DNA of 64,000 bases from Cladocopium goreaui (GCA_947184155.2 CAMXCT020002046.1:372001-436000), one strand, 5' to 3'; counted from the stretch's first letter, positions 1 to 11,491 are shown. The notes: generated by a model not told the origin, from the sequence alone. Made by a program: numbers and translations.

Positions 1-86
1 GATGGATAGATAGATTAGATTAGATAAGATAAGATTAAATTAGATTAGATTAGATAGATAGATCGATAGATAAGAAAGAAAGAACA

Positions 87-128
<42 letters not shown>

Positions 129-1545
129 TAGATAGATTAGATAGATTAGATAGATTAGATAGATTAGATAGATTAGATAGAATAGATAGAATAGATGGAT
201 TAGATAGATTAGATAGATTAGATAGATTAGATAGATTAGATAGATTAGATAGATAGATGGATTAGATAGATTAGATAGATTAGATAGATTAGATAAATTA
301 GATCGATTAGATAGATTAGATCGATTAGATAGATTAGATAGATTAGATAGATTAGATAGATTAGATAGATTAGATAGATTAGATAAATTAGATAGATTAG
401 ATAGATTAGATAGGTTAGATAAGATTAGATTAGATTAGATAGATTAGATAGACAGATAGATAGATGGATAGATTGATAGATGGATAGACGGATAGATGGA
501 TGGATGGATGGACCAATGGATGGATGGATGGATAGATAGATAGATAGATAGATTGTAGATTAGAATAGATTGGATTAGATTAGATAGATAGATAGATAGA
601 TAAAATAGATAGATAGACAGGATAGGATAGGATAGGATAGATAGATGGATGGATGGATAGATGGATGGATGGATGGATAGATGGGTAGATGGATAGATGG
701 GTAGATGGATAGACGGATAGATAGATCTGATAGAATTGATAGATTTGATAGGGGGGAATGTACAGATAGATTGGATAGATTAGATTAGATAGATTAGACA
801 GATAAGATAGATCAGGTAGATAAGATAGACTAGATTGGTTTGGTAGGTTGGATAGATTAGATGGATTAAACATATTAGATAGATAGATATATAGATAGAT
901 AGATAGATAGCTAGATAGCTAGATAGCTAGATAGATAGATAGATTAGATAGATTAGATAGATTAGATAGATTAGATAGATTAGATAGATTAGATAGATTA
1001 GATGGATTAGATGGATTAGATAAATTAGATAGATTAGATAAATTAGATAGATTAGATAGATTAGATAAGAAAAGATTAACATTAGATTAGATTAGATTAG
1101 ATAAGATTAATATTATATTTGATTAGATTAGATAGATTAGATAGATAGATAGATAGATGGATGGATGGATGGATAGATAGATAGATAGATATATAGATAG
1201 ATAGATAGATAGATTGATTAGAATAGATTAGATTAGATTAGATTAGATTAGATCGATAGATAGATAGATAAAATAGATAGATAGACAGGATAGGATAGGA
1301 TAGATGGATGGATGGATGGATCGATGGATAGATGGATAGATGGATAGATGGATAGATGGATAGATGGATAGATAGATAGATTAGATAGATTGGATACATT
1401 GGATAGATTGGATAGATTGGATAGATTGGATAGATTGGATAGATTGGATAGATTGGATAGATTGGATAGATTGGATAGATTGGATAGATTGGATAGATTG
1501 GATGGATGGATGGATAGATAGATAGATTAGACAGATTAGATAGAT
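1..1545. repeat. GATA/GATTA microsatellite block
   Basis: About 1.5 kb of almost pure GATA, GATTA and GGAT units with a frequent 9-base period (attagatag) and a TTGGATAGA sub-block at 1387-1502. Open frames inside it encode only Ile/Ser/Tyr/Gln strings and are not genes. It may continue beyond the left edge. Confidence 0.97.
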
Positions 1546-1600
1546 AGATATCTTACTACATCCAGCATTAGTCCATTTGTTTGTGTCGTTTCTACTGCAG

Positions 1601-1766
1601 CCATGGTATGTTTTGGTGCTGTGCCAAAGTCCTTGGGACTTAGGCAGAGTAATTGGCAGTGACGGCCGCGCTGCCCCCAGCGGCCGTGCGGCCGTGAATG
1701 AAGCAATATGGGAGGATGAATCGGTGCCCTGCATCGGTATCCCACCAAAATTTGCCGAAATTGTCA
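1601..1766 (+). CDS. candidate internal exon, unknown protein
   Basis: A pyrimidine-rich stretch ending in ctgcag precedes a GC-rich open block, while the flanks are AT-rich. The frame reads like protein (for example SDGRAAPSGRAAVNEAIWED, then PCIGIPPKFAEI). The 3' limit is uncertain: no clean GT follows, so GA/GC or an internal GT may be used. No family recognised. Confidence 0.45.
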
Positions 1767-2069
1767 AGTCAGATAGTCCTAGATTCTAGATGATGCCAGT
1801 TAAGCCGATTTCAGCACTAGCAGAGAATTGAAGTAATTTGGAGATGGTATGGGGTATCCAGCATTTTCTTGAGGGTGCAGTTCCATTTCGAGATTAGTAT
1901 CTGGCCATATTTGGCCCTAATTATATATATATATATATTTATAGAAGTTACTGTATATATATATATATATCCGGATCCATTTTGGGGGGGTATGAATGCC
2001 ATGCTACCCATAAAAATCATCCAACATACCCATCTTAATCTTTTGCACATTTGCTGGTGCTGTGGAAAG

Positions 2070-2173
2070 CCCCAAGGGCCAGCGCTGGTGGTCACGGAGA
2101 GCGGACTGGTGGCAGTGGCTTTCGATGCTCCCTTGCATCCAGTGCAAGCCGCACAGGCACCTGCTTCACCACC
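2070..2173 (+). CDS. candidate internal exon, unknown protein
   Basis: A GC-rich 104-base block lies between AG (2068-2069) and GTGATT. The chosen frame uses CTG, GTG, GTC and GCC codons and reads ALVVTESGLVAVAFDAPL. It lies in the same orientation as the exons on either side. Function unknown. Confidence 0.45.
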
Positions 2174-2945
2174 GTGATTTGAGACGACCATACAGCAGTT
2201 ATGGAGATTTGTTCAACATGTTTTCTTTTGTTTTTTTTGGTGTGTGTGTGTGTCAGTATATATATATATATATATGTATTATAATACGTGGAAATATCAT
2301 GGGGACAATGATAATGGCATATATATATGTATATATATATATATAACCCAACAATTTCAGGAACCAATGTGTGGTAAAAGCACTCATGCGGTAAACCCAA
2401 TGCCATAAACAACACCGATGACTGAGGATGGTTAATTCTGACCAACCATAGATTCGGACTGAACCAACCATGAATGATGACATTACTTGGATAATCTTGG
2501 ATATCTTATTAATAGAACTAACATGAACTAACCGACAACAAATCATCAAGAGTTTATGAGAAATTAATGTGTGATATATAGTGTCCTTCAACTAGCTATC
2601 TAAGCTTGCAACTAAAAGAAGTCACCATTTTTTCCATGGCAAATCATCTTCAAAGGGAACATGTTCCCATTTTTTCGAGGTTGGAACAGGAGATGGCAGT
2701 TTTGTTGTGACGGCAACATGCATTGCATGATTTTTCAGTGTTTTTTTCCGCATGATGGTGCTACTTTTCGGCAGATGTTCTCCAAAGTCCAAAAAAAACT
2801 GATTTCTTCATGGCCTTCAGTTGTAATTAATGTTACTTACTGGTGCACCATTCCCCCATTCCCATCCATTCCCTACTAAGCACCAGTAATGTTAGAGCAA
2901 TGTCATAAAAGCATATAAAACCACCCATATGGATTGCTGGCCCAG
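2174..2945. other. intron-like spacer
   Basis: AT-rich with TA microsatellites at 2258-2276 and 2321-2344. A copy of the GTAAACCCAATGCCATAAAC motif (family D end) sits near 2391. No exon is recognisable. Confidence 0.5.
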
Positions 2946-3019
2946 CCATGGTCCAATGGCCCTTGGGGGCGGATCAGGCTGTGGGGCTTCCAGAACAGGA
3001 TCTGCCACCGCTCTGGTTG
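2946..3019 (+). CDS. candidate short exon
   Basis: Seventy-four bases between ggcccag and a textbook GTGAGAAG donor. The preferred frame reads VQWPLGADQAVGLPEQDLPP. A second frame is also open, so the phase is unsettled. Probably the same transcript as the neighbouring exons. Confidence 0.5.
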
Positions 3020-4758
3020 GTGAGAAGTAGCCCGGGCGCCCGAAAAAAAATGGGTCGGGAGACCGGTCCGATTCGACTTGGGACTCTGATTTTTCCGATT
3101 TTCCTGTGGATTGATATGGGTTTTAGATGGTTTTGGGTCATTTGTGTACTTTTGATATATATATATATAGATATATATATATACGTACCTTAGATGGTTT
3201 TGGGTCATTTGTACTGTAATGTGTGTGTGTGGGTTTCCTATTATGATACGGGCCTCCTATTATTCAATGAATCTTATGATATTGGTCATGTTGATTCATT
3301 TTGGTGTTCCACGTTGAAATGAAGAGGTGCGTAAGACTTGGACTTAACACTTCCGACCTGCGGACACTTTTCTTCCGAGCCATAAGTTGTCCGATTAGCA
3401 GCGCCTCCCAACATGTTCAATAGCACTAAGGTACTTACAAATCGTACCATTCTTTGAGCTATACTTCAGTGGTATATGAGAGATTAGTGGCACTGTGATT
3501 TTTGTCATGTTCCCTTGATCGGTATATGTCACAGTTTGCTTGCATAATTGCATGGTTAATCAAGTTTAATCGATCATGAAATCATGAAATGTAACGCCAA
3601 CACGACAACAGTGACAACAGATGTTGTTCTTTTTTGGTAGCAAAAGCATGGCAGTTTGTTGTGGCAAAATCCCCATGGCAACTAGTCACATCCCCATGGC
3701 AATCCTGGTTGGATTGCCACTCATTTCTTTTCGCAAGGGGATCAACAAAGCAGCAAGATGCAAGCAAAATCTATCAAAATCTTAGTGGAGCGATGAGAAG
3801 TGGCAAGGCTATTTCCATGGAGATGACCAGTCTTTCATATCATCAACTCATTCCATTTCATCCACTTTCTGGGCTGTTGAAGCATTTTCTCCAAGAACTG
3901 GACCCAAGACATATCCTACCTCAATTTACTGAGCAGATGTTGAACGATACCAGTTGTTTTTTGGTTGTTTGTTCAGTATTTCAAAACAGATGCCGCAAAC
4001 TGCCGCAATTTATTCCAATATTAGTCCGTTCTATTGGGGAGCCAATAAAACTATGTAGAAGTAGTATATATTAGTATATTATATACAAAAATCCATGTGA
4101 GCAGTGTTCAAAAACCTTGTTGGCTGACGATTACATAGAGGGTTAACCCAGGGATTACCATAGTCCATGGAATCCCTATTATTTAACCAGTATAATTATG
4201 AAATGACAGAGACTTTTGAACACTGCTCGTGTGTGCCATGGTCAAGTTTAACTTATAACCCATTATATAATAAAAAGGGGTATGGATCCCCCATTTTCAC
4301 AGGATTTTTGCATACGAATTATGTTTGGAATGCTTAATGACGGAGGGATGACCATATCCCACCAAGCGGTGCCACCCAGTGACCCATCTAGCAAGGCATC
4401 ACCTTGCTTGTTCGCGTTTATAGATCATGTTCCCAGACGTTTCCCAAGAAACTAGCCATCAAGGTCCCATTTTTACTATTTATATATATATATGTGTGGT
4501 TACCATATCTGTTTCAACAGATATGTGAATCATATATTCAGTTATCTTATATAGTTATATGTGTTATAGTAGTGTATTTTGAGTTATCCTAGTTAATTAT
4601 ATCACCATATAGCACTGTCTAACTCAAAAAACACTATGTACACTATGTTGCAATAATGGTGATACAATGGTCATAATATTATAATTGCAATTCTATCACC
4701 AAAATATGGCTTCACTGTCTATTCGCATCACCTTGTTGAACGAAGACAGAGACTGCAG
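3020..4758. other. spacer without a convincing exon
   Basis: AT-rich DNA with TA tracts at 3157-3183 and 4478-4493. A short imperfect repeat (CATGGCAA motifs) lies at 3646-3705. A 146-codon open frame at 3634-4074 has AT-rich codons and no splice context, so I do not call it. Confidence 0.45.
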
Positions 4759-4876
4759 GTGCGGTGCCCGGCAAAGCGATGGCCTGGGTGTGGCAGGGCC
4801 AGGCTATGCCAACGCAAGCGCCACAGGCGGTGAAGGAGGCGCGCCGGGAAATGACCAACCGACCATCAATGGATTG
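4759..4876 (+). CDS. candidate internal exon ending in a family B element
   Basis: After gactgcag the frame (two leading bases) reads AVPGKAMAWVWQGQAMPTQA then PQAVKEARREMTNRP, with GC-rich third positions. The likely donor ATTG|GTTTAAGG lies inside the left end of a family B element, so the element seems to supply the splice site. Function unknown. Confidence 0.6.
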
Positions 4877-4942
4877 GTTTAAGGGAGCATTTACAGGAAA
4901 GCCCCATATTTTTCATGGGAAAATCCATTGAAACCAAGGGTA
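4868..4942. mobile_element. family B inverted-repeat element
   Basis: Starts CAATGGATTGGTTTAAGGG and ends GGGAAAATCCATTGAAACC. It matches the elements at 12641-12748 and 56467-56556 in ends and in an internal TTTACAGGAAA(G/C)CC block. It is short, non-coding and MITE-like. Confidence 0.65.
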
Positions 4943-5514
4943 GTTATAATGACTATACTATATGTCATTGTAAGGGGTTTGTATAATGACATATAACCTC
5001 ATTATAAGGCCATTTCAGGTAAACTTGAGGTACTGTAGCGCATAAAGCCATAGAAATTGAAGGTATATTTCCTGAAATTTAGCCCTTACATAGGCCTTAT
5101 ATCTGGTAGGTACCTCCAATTTATGGACCTGAAATGGGCATTGAATTGTTGGTTGGTTATAACGGATTTACATATAGGGTCCTAACCATCAGTCATTGTA
5201 ATGCTTTCAATTCAACTACAAAAGATATGGGGATAAAATTGATAAATGACAATCGATGGATTATAGGCTGTTATACGGCCTCTTTCTTGGGATTCCAGCC
5301 AGAAGATATGAGGCATCGGACTGGTGGAGGGTAGCAGCTAACACTTGCATCGTACCAGCCACGGAAAATAGGAAGATCTATCTCGAACTAGTTATACATT
5401 GGATGACCAGTATGGTTGGTTTATGTTGGTTTATAACTATTATAACTAGGGCTTATGGATATAGTATGATATAGTTATACGTGTTTTTTTTTGAACAACT
5501 ACTGTAAATTAAAG

Positions 5515-5598
5515 AATCAAGCCCCAAACTACGGGCCAAGCCACGAGGCCGCCAAGCAATCCGCACGGATGTCCGAGAGTGTTGCGGAGGCTGCCTGA
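5515..5598 (+). CDS. weak candidate terminal exon
   Basis: A GC-rich patch in AT-rich surroundings reads NYGPSHEAAKQSARMSESVA and ends at TGA 5596-5598. The only upstream AG is weak (ttaaag). It could equally be a chance frame. Confidence 0.25.
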   Translation, partial: NQAPNYGPSHEAAKQSARMSESVAEAA

Positions 5599-6023
5599 CA
5601 TCATGAGGATTCAAACGTGGCAGGTTGCAAAATCCTCGAAATGATTTTGTTGTTTTATGGGAAGATCATAAATTTGCATATTTTTCTGATGCTTTCAATT
5701 GCCACGTTCAATTACCGGAGGGTAATCTCATAGTTGGTTCTGTGACCACTATGGTTGGTTTATGCCTACTATAGCTAGGGTTTATAGAGAGAGAGAGAGG
5801 GAGAGAGACACACACACATATATATATATATACATATATATCATTACATCATTATATATCCATATACATGTATGTATATATAATTAAGTGGGATCCAACT
5901 AGCACCCCCCAAAGCTGACCCTCAAAATGGACGTTAAACAAGCGGGCCCTTATTGGTGGTTGTCCTCGGTTGGTAAGCCCGGTTTCCAGATTTTTAGATC
6001 GAACTTGATGGACCAACATCTGG

Positions 6024-6209
6024 TTACCCTTTGGTCAACTAACAGTTTGCTATTGAATTTATGGCCATAGAAATCGTTGATTTACCCACCCATAAAATAA
6101 AATGGTACTAACATATAGCTATTGAATTTATGGCCATAGAAATCGTTGATTTACCCACCCATAAAAAATGGTGATTTTCAATAGCTATGTGAGAGTTTAC
6201 CAGAGGGTA
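6024..6209. mobile_element. family A element with internal duplication
   Basis: Bounded by TTACCCTTTGGTcaac and gtTTACCAGAGGGTA. It is longer than other copies because a ~69 bp middle segment occurs twice (shared 49 bp from 6049 and from 6118). Confidence 0.85.
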
Positions 6210-6244
6210 TGAATAATATTGGGACATGTTTATTATACCCATAC

Positions 6245-6380
6245 TTTCGGGGTGGACGAGCACCACCGTGTCCCAGCGATTTGTTTGGGGTGAACCAAGC
6301 CCCACCAAGTGCGAGCAGGTGGTGGTCCGCACGATCCAACGCTACTATGCTGTGCAGGCTCCAAAGTTGTTCTGTGTGAA
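6245..6380 (+). CDS. candidate internal exon, unknown protein
   Basis: The frame is rich in coding-like codons: TTVSQRFVWGEPSPTKCEQV then VVRTIQRYYAVQAPKLFCVK. It lies between two family A elements. The acceptor is not clear. The donor may be GTGTGAAG or the non-canonical GA of GATTATATC. Confidence 0.6.
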
Positions 6381-6422
6381 GATTATATCAAGATCATCCT
6401 GGATAATTGGTTGCATTCTATA

Positions 6423-6532
6423 TTACCCTTTGGTAAACTAACATAGCCATGGAAAATGGCCCATTTATAGATGGTTTACTGCGGTTTACCTAAAGGTGAT
6501 TTTCTATAGCTATGTTAAGTTATCAGAGGGTA
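6423..6532. mobile_element. family A element
   Basis: Palindromic copy with ends TTACCCTTTGGTAAAC and TTATCAGAGGGTA and the internal ATAGCCATGGAAAATGGCCC block. Non-coding. Confidence 0.85.
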
Positions 6533-6863
6533 CACTATAGTGTACATTGAGGATGTATCCTGGATCACTACCATTAACTACAACATAAGGTACATTGGTT
6601 TGATCTGGGGTTTTCTTTCAGCTGTGTCATGCTGTGTCTATATAACTGGAGAAGTGAACTATAACGACCTCAGTGCGACGTCACTGCAAAGTGTACCACT
6701 GTAAAAGATGATTCACCTCAGCTTGGATAGTTTGGTTTGTTAATTAATGTGATCCACCTGGCATATGAGTATTGACGGTTCTAGTATTTGTGTATGTTAA
6801 TTTAACTCATATAATTTATAACAGTTTACTTTTACAGCGTTTGGATATATATATATATATATA

Positions 6864-6968
6864 TACCCTCTGGTTATTTGACATAGCCATGGAAAATGGC
6901 CCATTTATAGATGGTTTACCTATTAAAAATGGTGATTTTCCATGGCTATGTTAAATAACCAGATGGTA
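6864..6968. mobile_element. family A element
   Basis: Near-perfect palindrome with TACCCTCTGGTTATTTGACA and the matching right end ACCAGATGGTA. It follows a TA tract and is almost identical inside to the copy at 28355-28460. Confidence 0.9.
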
Positions 6969-7057
6969 TAAACAAAGAATGTACAACTCAATGACAGGCC
7001 TAAGTCGCCTTTGGAATCATGGCGACTTAACCAGCAAGTTTCTTGTCGTTAGTACAG

Positions 7058-7136
7058 TAGGTATGGGGTCCCTGGGGTCTTCCGTTTATTTGATGCTGCG
7101 AAAACACCAGAAACGTCTGGGAAAAAAAGCTGCTTG
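7058..7136 (+). CDS. candidate internal exon, unknown protein
   Basis: Between agtacag and G|GTAGTTTCC the frame reads RYGVPGVFRLFDAAKTPETS then GKKSCL and ends in phase 0. Codons look coding and the flanks are AT-rich. It may join 7337-7470, whose first codon is also phase 0. Confidence 0.6.
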
Positions 7137-7220
7137 GTAGTTTCCACACGCTTGTAATGCTACATCCCCCCAAGGATATACATATTTAATTAAATATATA
7201 TATATATAATTATATATACA

Positions 7221-7329
7221 TTATTTAACATAGCTATGGAAAATGGCCCATTTCTAGATGATACACATGATGATTTACCTATTAATAGCATGATGATTTC
7301 CCATAGCTATGTTAAATAACCAGAGGGTA
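7221..7329. mobile_element. family A element, left end eroded
   Basis: The internal palindrome and right end ACCAGAGGGTA are intact. The left end begins at TTATTTAACATAGC, with the terminal TACCCTCTGG replaced by AT sequence. It sits just 5' of the next exon. Confidence 0.85.
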
Positions 7330-7336
7330 TCCCGAG

Positions 7337-7470
7337 GGAACCTCACCTTGCTCCACCGTGGTGTTCAAAATGGAGGTCTTGGAGCCCTCCACCCGTGGAT
7401 TTCTGTCCATCCTTGAAAAACAATTCGCAAGCCTGGCACTTGATGGGTTGGACCGCAGCTATAAATATAA
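7337..7470 (+). CDS. candidate internal exon, unknown protein
   Basis: Reads STVVFKMEVLEPSTRGFLSI then LEKQFASLALDGLDRSYKYK, with an acceptor at cccgag|GG eight bases after a family A element and a donor A|GTTGAATA. Phase 0 at the start agrees with the exon ending at 7136. No family recognised. Confidence 0.65.
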
Positions 7471-7492
7471 GTTGAATATGGCTTAATATATG

Positions 7493-7516
7493 GTTACCCT
7501 CAGAGAGGGTAAATCG
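7493..7516. other. fused family A ends (remnant)
   Basis: GGTTACCCTCAGAGAGGGTA joins the outer ends of a family A element with the whole interior missing. It looks like an internal deletion or an excision scar. Confidence 0.6.
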
Positions 7517-7839
7517 TGTTTGAGAATCCCAACCAACCCTAAGACTCTAGTCGACACCATACTTGCAGCTATTCGGGTTTATCATGGTATGCAATGTCAA
7601 ATAAGGTGGACACATGACATGTTTTCTTGGGCTGTTCGCCCATATTTGGATCGTGAAAATCTACATTACTTCATTAGGCACATGCCCCCATGGCATGCAA
7701 GGGGGAAAGGTGTGGCTTAACAGCCGTGTTTAAGCGCATCACTGGCTCCAATCACTATGTGTGACTATATGCAAGGAAATCCTAGTGATGGTGGGATGAC
7801 GATATCCCTTGTGCAATTTGCATGTTTTGACCAAACCAG

Positions 7840-8216
7840 TCATAGTCCAAGTGATTTGGGAAAGTTCAACCGGCCGATGGCATCAGCCAATCTGTCGGGC
7901 CTTGTCCCGGGCCTCCAAGGATCCGACTTGTACCTTTTCGAAGTGCTGCAAAATGCAGTGGGGGCCCCCGGCATCCCCCAGGATGATGCCACCAGAAATT
8001 GATGACTTCTTGCCGCGGCCAGTCGCGGCTTCCAAGGTGGATGATGGTGCATTGCAAGTGCCAGTAGCTGAGCCCTGCAAAAATCCAAAAGACGGTAACT
8101 GGGTCCCTGGAAAAAAACAGGCGGATTCTGATATCTCACCAGGAATCACCTGTTTGGTGCCCCAATTTTGCATCTTTTCGAAAAAGGCTGAGACTTTAAA
8201 GCTGGACATCCCCTGA
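7840..8216 (+). CDS. candidate exon, possibly C-terminal
   Basis: From accag the frame reads VIQ-type sequence, then PEIDDFLPRPVAASKVDDGA and QVPVAEPCKNPKDG. A donor G|GTAACTGG at 8095 would end it early; otherwise the frame runs to TGA 8214-8216. A further GC-rich open block (8241-8333) follows, so the exact model is open. Confidence 0.5.
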
Positions 8217-8372
8217 GGTGTTTTGAGCCCAATCAGCTGGGTTTGGCGGTGAAACACGATGGACGGCTCGGCTCCTCAGTCTGTTCACAACCCGTGCCCA
8301 TGCCACGACGGCATGATGCAGTCGATCGAGTCAGGTTTGGTAGATATTGGTAGTAACATGTAGTAACTGTAG

Positions 8373-8495
8373 TACCATCTGGTTATGACTAACATAGCCA
8401 TGGACAATGATGGCCCTAATCGAAATAGATGGTTTACCTAGCTATAAAAATGGGTGGATCTTTCCATGGCGAACTGTTAGTCATAACCAGTGTGT
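8373..8495. mobile_element. family A element, diverged
   Basis: Ends TACCATCTGGTTATGACTAA and GTTAGTCATAACCAGTGTGTA are inverted. The interior keeps ATAGCCATGGA and AGATGGTTTACC. It resembles the copy at 55328-55442, which shares the GTTAGTCATA arm. Confidence 0.8.
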
Positions 8496-8715
8496 ACTTG
8501 CTGTAAAAACCGATCATTCTGCGCTATGCCGCCGGCCCCAGTGTGACCTATCCCATTTTATGACCACTTTGCTCCGCGAGTTCAGCTGATATTGTGATTG
8601 TCGTATCTTGTTGATTTAGATGATGATCTCAAAGAATACTAGTTGGATCCATGATTAGCACATTGCTTTGGTTATCGCAATTCAATGACACATGTGTATG
8701 TTTTTTGTTTTTTAG

Positions 8716-8923
8716 GGTGGATAAGTTTTTCAGCATGTCAGATGTCTGCAGCCAGCGTCAGGAGATTCACGGCTCTGGATGTGCTGGGTCTTTCCTCTGT
8801 GGGCCTGTCAACAAAGGCAGCATGAAACACGCGCCGGATGGGACTCCGCACAGTGGTGAACCCCCATGTCAGTGGTCGGAATTTGGGGCCTTGTCCTTGG
8901 CCAAAAAAATTAAGGACATTTAA
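8716..8923 (+). CDS. candidate terminal exon, unknown protein
   Basis: A strong acceptor (tttttgttttttag) starts an open block reading VDKFFSMSDVCSQRQEIHGS and later GPVNKGSMKHAPDG, ending at TAA 8921-8923. Other frames and the minus strand are also open here, so strand and frame are only likely. Confidence 0.45.
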
Positions 8924-9019
8924 GGACAATGTATTGTAACAATTGGAAAAACTTACATCTGAAAAGCAGGTTGAGGCATTAATATTTTTTCTAGAGTTCC
9001 AATATCAATGGGGCGGTCA

Positions 9020-9106
9020 ACCCAAGAATCTTCCCGCACCTTTGGGGATGTGATTGGGTGGTTTATGGCATTGGGATACGCCACACTGGCGAAAGAGAAT
9101 CCCTAA
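9020..9106 (+). CDS. candidate C-terminal fragment
   Basis: The frame ending at TAA 9104-9106 reads FGDVIGWFMALGYATLAKEN, a hydrophobic, protein-like stretch without an ATG of its own. No clear acceptor was found. Confidence 0.35.
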   Translation, partial: TQESSRTFGDVIGWFMALGYATLAKENP

Positions 9107-9632
9107 TTGATGATCATCCCCTTGGGTGTTTTTCGGCTAACCCCAAAAAGATGCCCCAAGATGGCATTTCCAGGGATGATAGCTATAGATTTTCCACATA
9201 TTTCTGCACATTTTCAAGGTTCAACAAAAATGATCAGCATTTGTCTCGGTGTTGCCAGTAATTCATCTCATAATTCTGGTGTGCCAAGAATTGCCGGGGA
9301 CATCAATGTACACGAAATACACCATAAAGACATGTTCAAATATGACAGTTCAATGTCAAGTAATTTCAAAACATATATTTCTATAATATGGGAAAATTAC
9401 AAAATATCCCGACAAATCTCATATCATATCCTGCAAAAAGTGGCTTACTATACAGTGGAGCGGCGCAGGGTGACGGCCAAAAGCGCACCATCGGCTGCTT
9501 GGCGCCAGATTTTTTTTTTTCCGGGGGGTTGCCACATTTTTGGACAAAACATGTTACAAAATGTAAAAAAGTCACACATGGTGGGAAAAAAAAGTGATCC
9601 CAGGGGAGGGCATTGGGCTTCAAATCTTCGAG

Positions 9633-9700
9633 GCTTCATGGGAATTGGCTTCAAAGCTGTCTACAAGCGCTATGCCCGTGTGGTTGTGCATGACCAGCGG
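9633..9700 (+). CDS. possible GHKL-ATPase fragment
   Basis: The frame reads GFMGIGFKAVYKRYARVVVH after an AG at 9631-9632. The G-x-G-x-G-F-K pattern resembles the N/G box of histidine-kinase/HSP90-like ATPases. This is one motif only; the surrounding open frame includes a run of T and unlikely residues. Tentative. Confidence 0.35.
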
Positions 9701-9849
9701 GGGCCCTGTTTGCTTGCTAGGCGTTCCGAACAACAGGTCATGCCACCCATGCGATTTACCTATGACTTATTTGACTTATTTGTTTCACAGTTCGCCAGGG
9801 AAAAAACGACATCCCACATCCTTTTGCACTGATTTGCACGTATGTTACT

Positions 9850-9887
9850 GAGATTTTTTTGATATTTGGTCAGCCTTACTTTTCCAG
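9850..9887 (+). promoter_or_regulatory. possible spliced-leader acceptor of the SR-like gene
   Basis: A pyrimidine-rich stretch ending ttacttttccag lies 88 bases before the ATG at 9976. Dinoflagellate mRNAs receive a trans-spliced leader at such sites. Inferred from position and sequence only; it could be a cis-intron acceptor. Confidence 0.35.
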
Positions 9888-9975
9888 ACATCAAAACTGC
9901 TTCGCCCGCTGTTTTTGCCCAAGAAGTGCCACGACGCCGGGCCCAACTCGCCGTGTTGCCCCCCACCGTGTCGCC

Positions 9976-10119
9976 ATGCCTCGTCGAGGCGACAGCCGGA
10001 GCCGCCGGGAGAGCCGCTCCCCGCCACGTCGTGGCGGCGGCGGTGGCGGCGGTGGCGGTGGGCGTCGCGGACGGAGTCGCAGCATGAGCAGGTCGTGGCG
10101 TGACCGGCCGCGCAGCCCG
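9976..10119 (+). CDS. SR-like protein, exon 1
   Basis: ATG in the context cgccATGcc starts exactly 48 codons ending at a consensus donor CCCG|GTGAGT. The peptide begins MPRRGDSRSRRESRSPPRR, continues with ten Gly, then RRGRSRSMSRSWRDRPRSP. Arg/Ser and Gly repeats are typical of SR splicing factors and other RNA-binding proteins. No RRM is seen. The RS repeats continue in the exon at 10635, so this is the first exon of a longer gene. Confidence 0.75.
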
Positions 10120-10634
10120 GTGAGTCGTGCCTTCCTCCTGATGGGAGATAATTGGGAATGGGAGGAATGGGGATGAGGAGAACATTTTTTCTTGTGGGGA
10201 GCAAATTCCGAGAGTTGGAAAGAGCTGATCTTTTGTCCAAGGTGATGAACATGTCTTTGACCCATTGGCCAATGTAATGAATTAAAGGTTGACATCAACA
10301 TTATTCAACATGTTCTTTTTGAATTTGAATGAGTTTTGCACGGATACTGTAGTCCGGAGTCAAGGCCAACCATCTCATCCAAGGGCATCCAAGGGTAGCT
10401 TGGCCCCACTTGCCACCATCCCATCTAAATTCCAGAAAGAGGTTTTGGATGTTCACCACTTTATCAGCATTTTGACACAGGCCCTTGGCCTATAAACCCT
10501 TGAACAGAGCTGTTTCTTGATTCTTTTCAAGCCATTTCAACATCCACAAATACTGGTTTTGAAAACGCTTCAAGACCCATGATCAACTATATAGGTTTGA
10601 TTGGTTCATGGCAGTGAAAACACTGAGGATATAG

Positions 10635-10829
10635 CCCTCCACCGCGGCGCTCCGGTGGCCGCAGTGGCAACCGCAGCCGCAGCCGCCGTGACGGTCGCCG
10701 GGACGACCGCCGAGACGACCGTCGCCCAGATCCCAAGAAGAAGGCCTTCGAAGAGAAGCGAATCCCTCCACCAGCCGTGCGGGGTCCCGACAAGCCCCAA
10801 ATCACCGAGGACGGCGCGACGGCAGAATG
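10635..10829 (+). CDS. SR-like protein, exon 2
   Basis: Continues the basic repeats: RRSGGRSGNRSRSRRDGRRD then DRRDDRRPDPKKKAFEEKRI and PPPAVRGPDKPQITEDG. It ends TG|GTGAGTCG with two leftover bases that pair with the one leading base of the next exon. The acceptor after gatatag gives one base too many for exon 1 (phase 0), so a small intermediate exon or another acceptor is needed. Confidence 0.75.
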
Positions 10830-10971
10830 GTGAGTCGATGATGTTTTGGGGTTGTCTCACTGGAACATCAGGGAAGAACTGGGTCCCTGAGTATTTTTTT
10901 TTGGGATTTGATTATTTGTATGAATTATATTGATTGAATGTTGGTATGGTATTTTGGAGCGCCATCTTCAG

Positions 10972-11232
10972 CAATTCGGAGGAACAACGAGCCAACAGTG
11001 TGGAGTTCAATGGCCATTACTATGCAGCTTTGGACTTTACCCCTCCGAATCAGGGTGGAGAGTCGGCAGGGCAGAAGACTCGCATTCAGATGCCATATGG
11101 CTGGGAGGTGGCCGACATTACCGATGATGTGCGTGACGCCGTAGTGAGGCTACACACCTTTGGCACGGATTTTGTGGTGGGCGAGAGTGGCAAGGCATTC
11201 CACACAGCCAAGGGGACACGGCCCGGAGCTCT
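10972..11232 (+). CDS. SR-like protein, exon 3
   Basis: After cttcag, one base completes the Cys codon left by exon 2, and the frame reads NSEEQRANSVEFNGHYYAAL, DFTPPNQGGESAGQKTRIQM, PYGWEVADITDDVRDAVVRL and more. The end lies near 11232; no GT there keeps phase, so a GC or GA donor is possible. The domain is unnamed to me. Confidence 0.7.
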
Positions 11233-11491
11233 TGAGATGATTTGGGACTATAAGATCCTTGGATGTGGCATGCAGTTTGGATGTGTTTGGATGGTTTGTG
11301 AGGAATGATGGTTTGGTGAATGAGATGGCCTTAAAGTTCCTTAAATATCATCAACATAATTATGGCACAATTTATACTAATATACTAATATATCATAGTT
11401 AATATATATATATATATATTATATATATATATATGGGCAGTATAGATTATGTTTGAGACATCGAGAACTCTCCTGGTTTCAGATGTTTCAG

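Noticed and set aside
1-1767. Open frames of 97-128 codons on the minus strand
   Set aside because: They are translations of the GATA/GATTA repeat and the first bases after it; composition is Ile/Ser/Tyr/Gln only.
9107-9832. 241-codon open frame as an intact gene
   Set aside because: It crosses several AT-rich and poly-T stretches and only a short part (9633-9700) looks coding, so it was not taken as a single exon.
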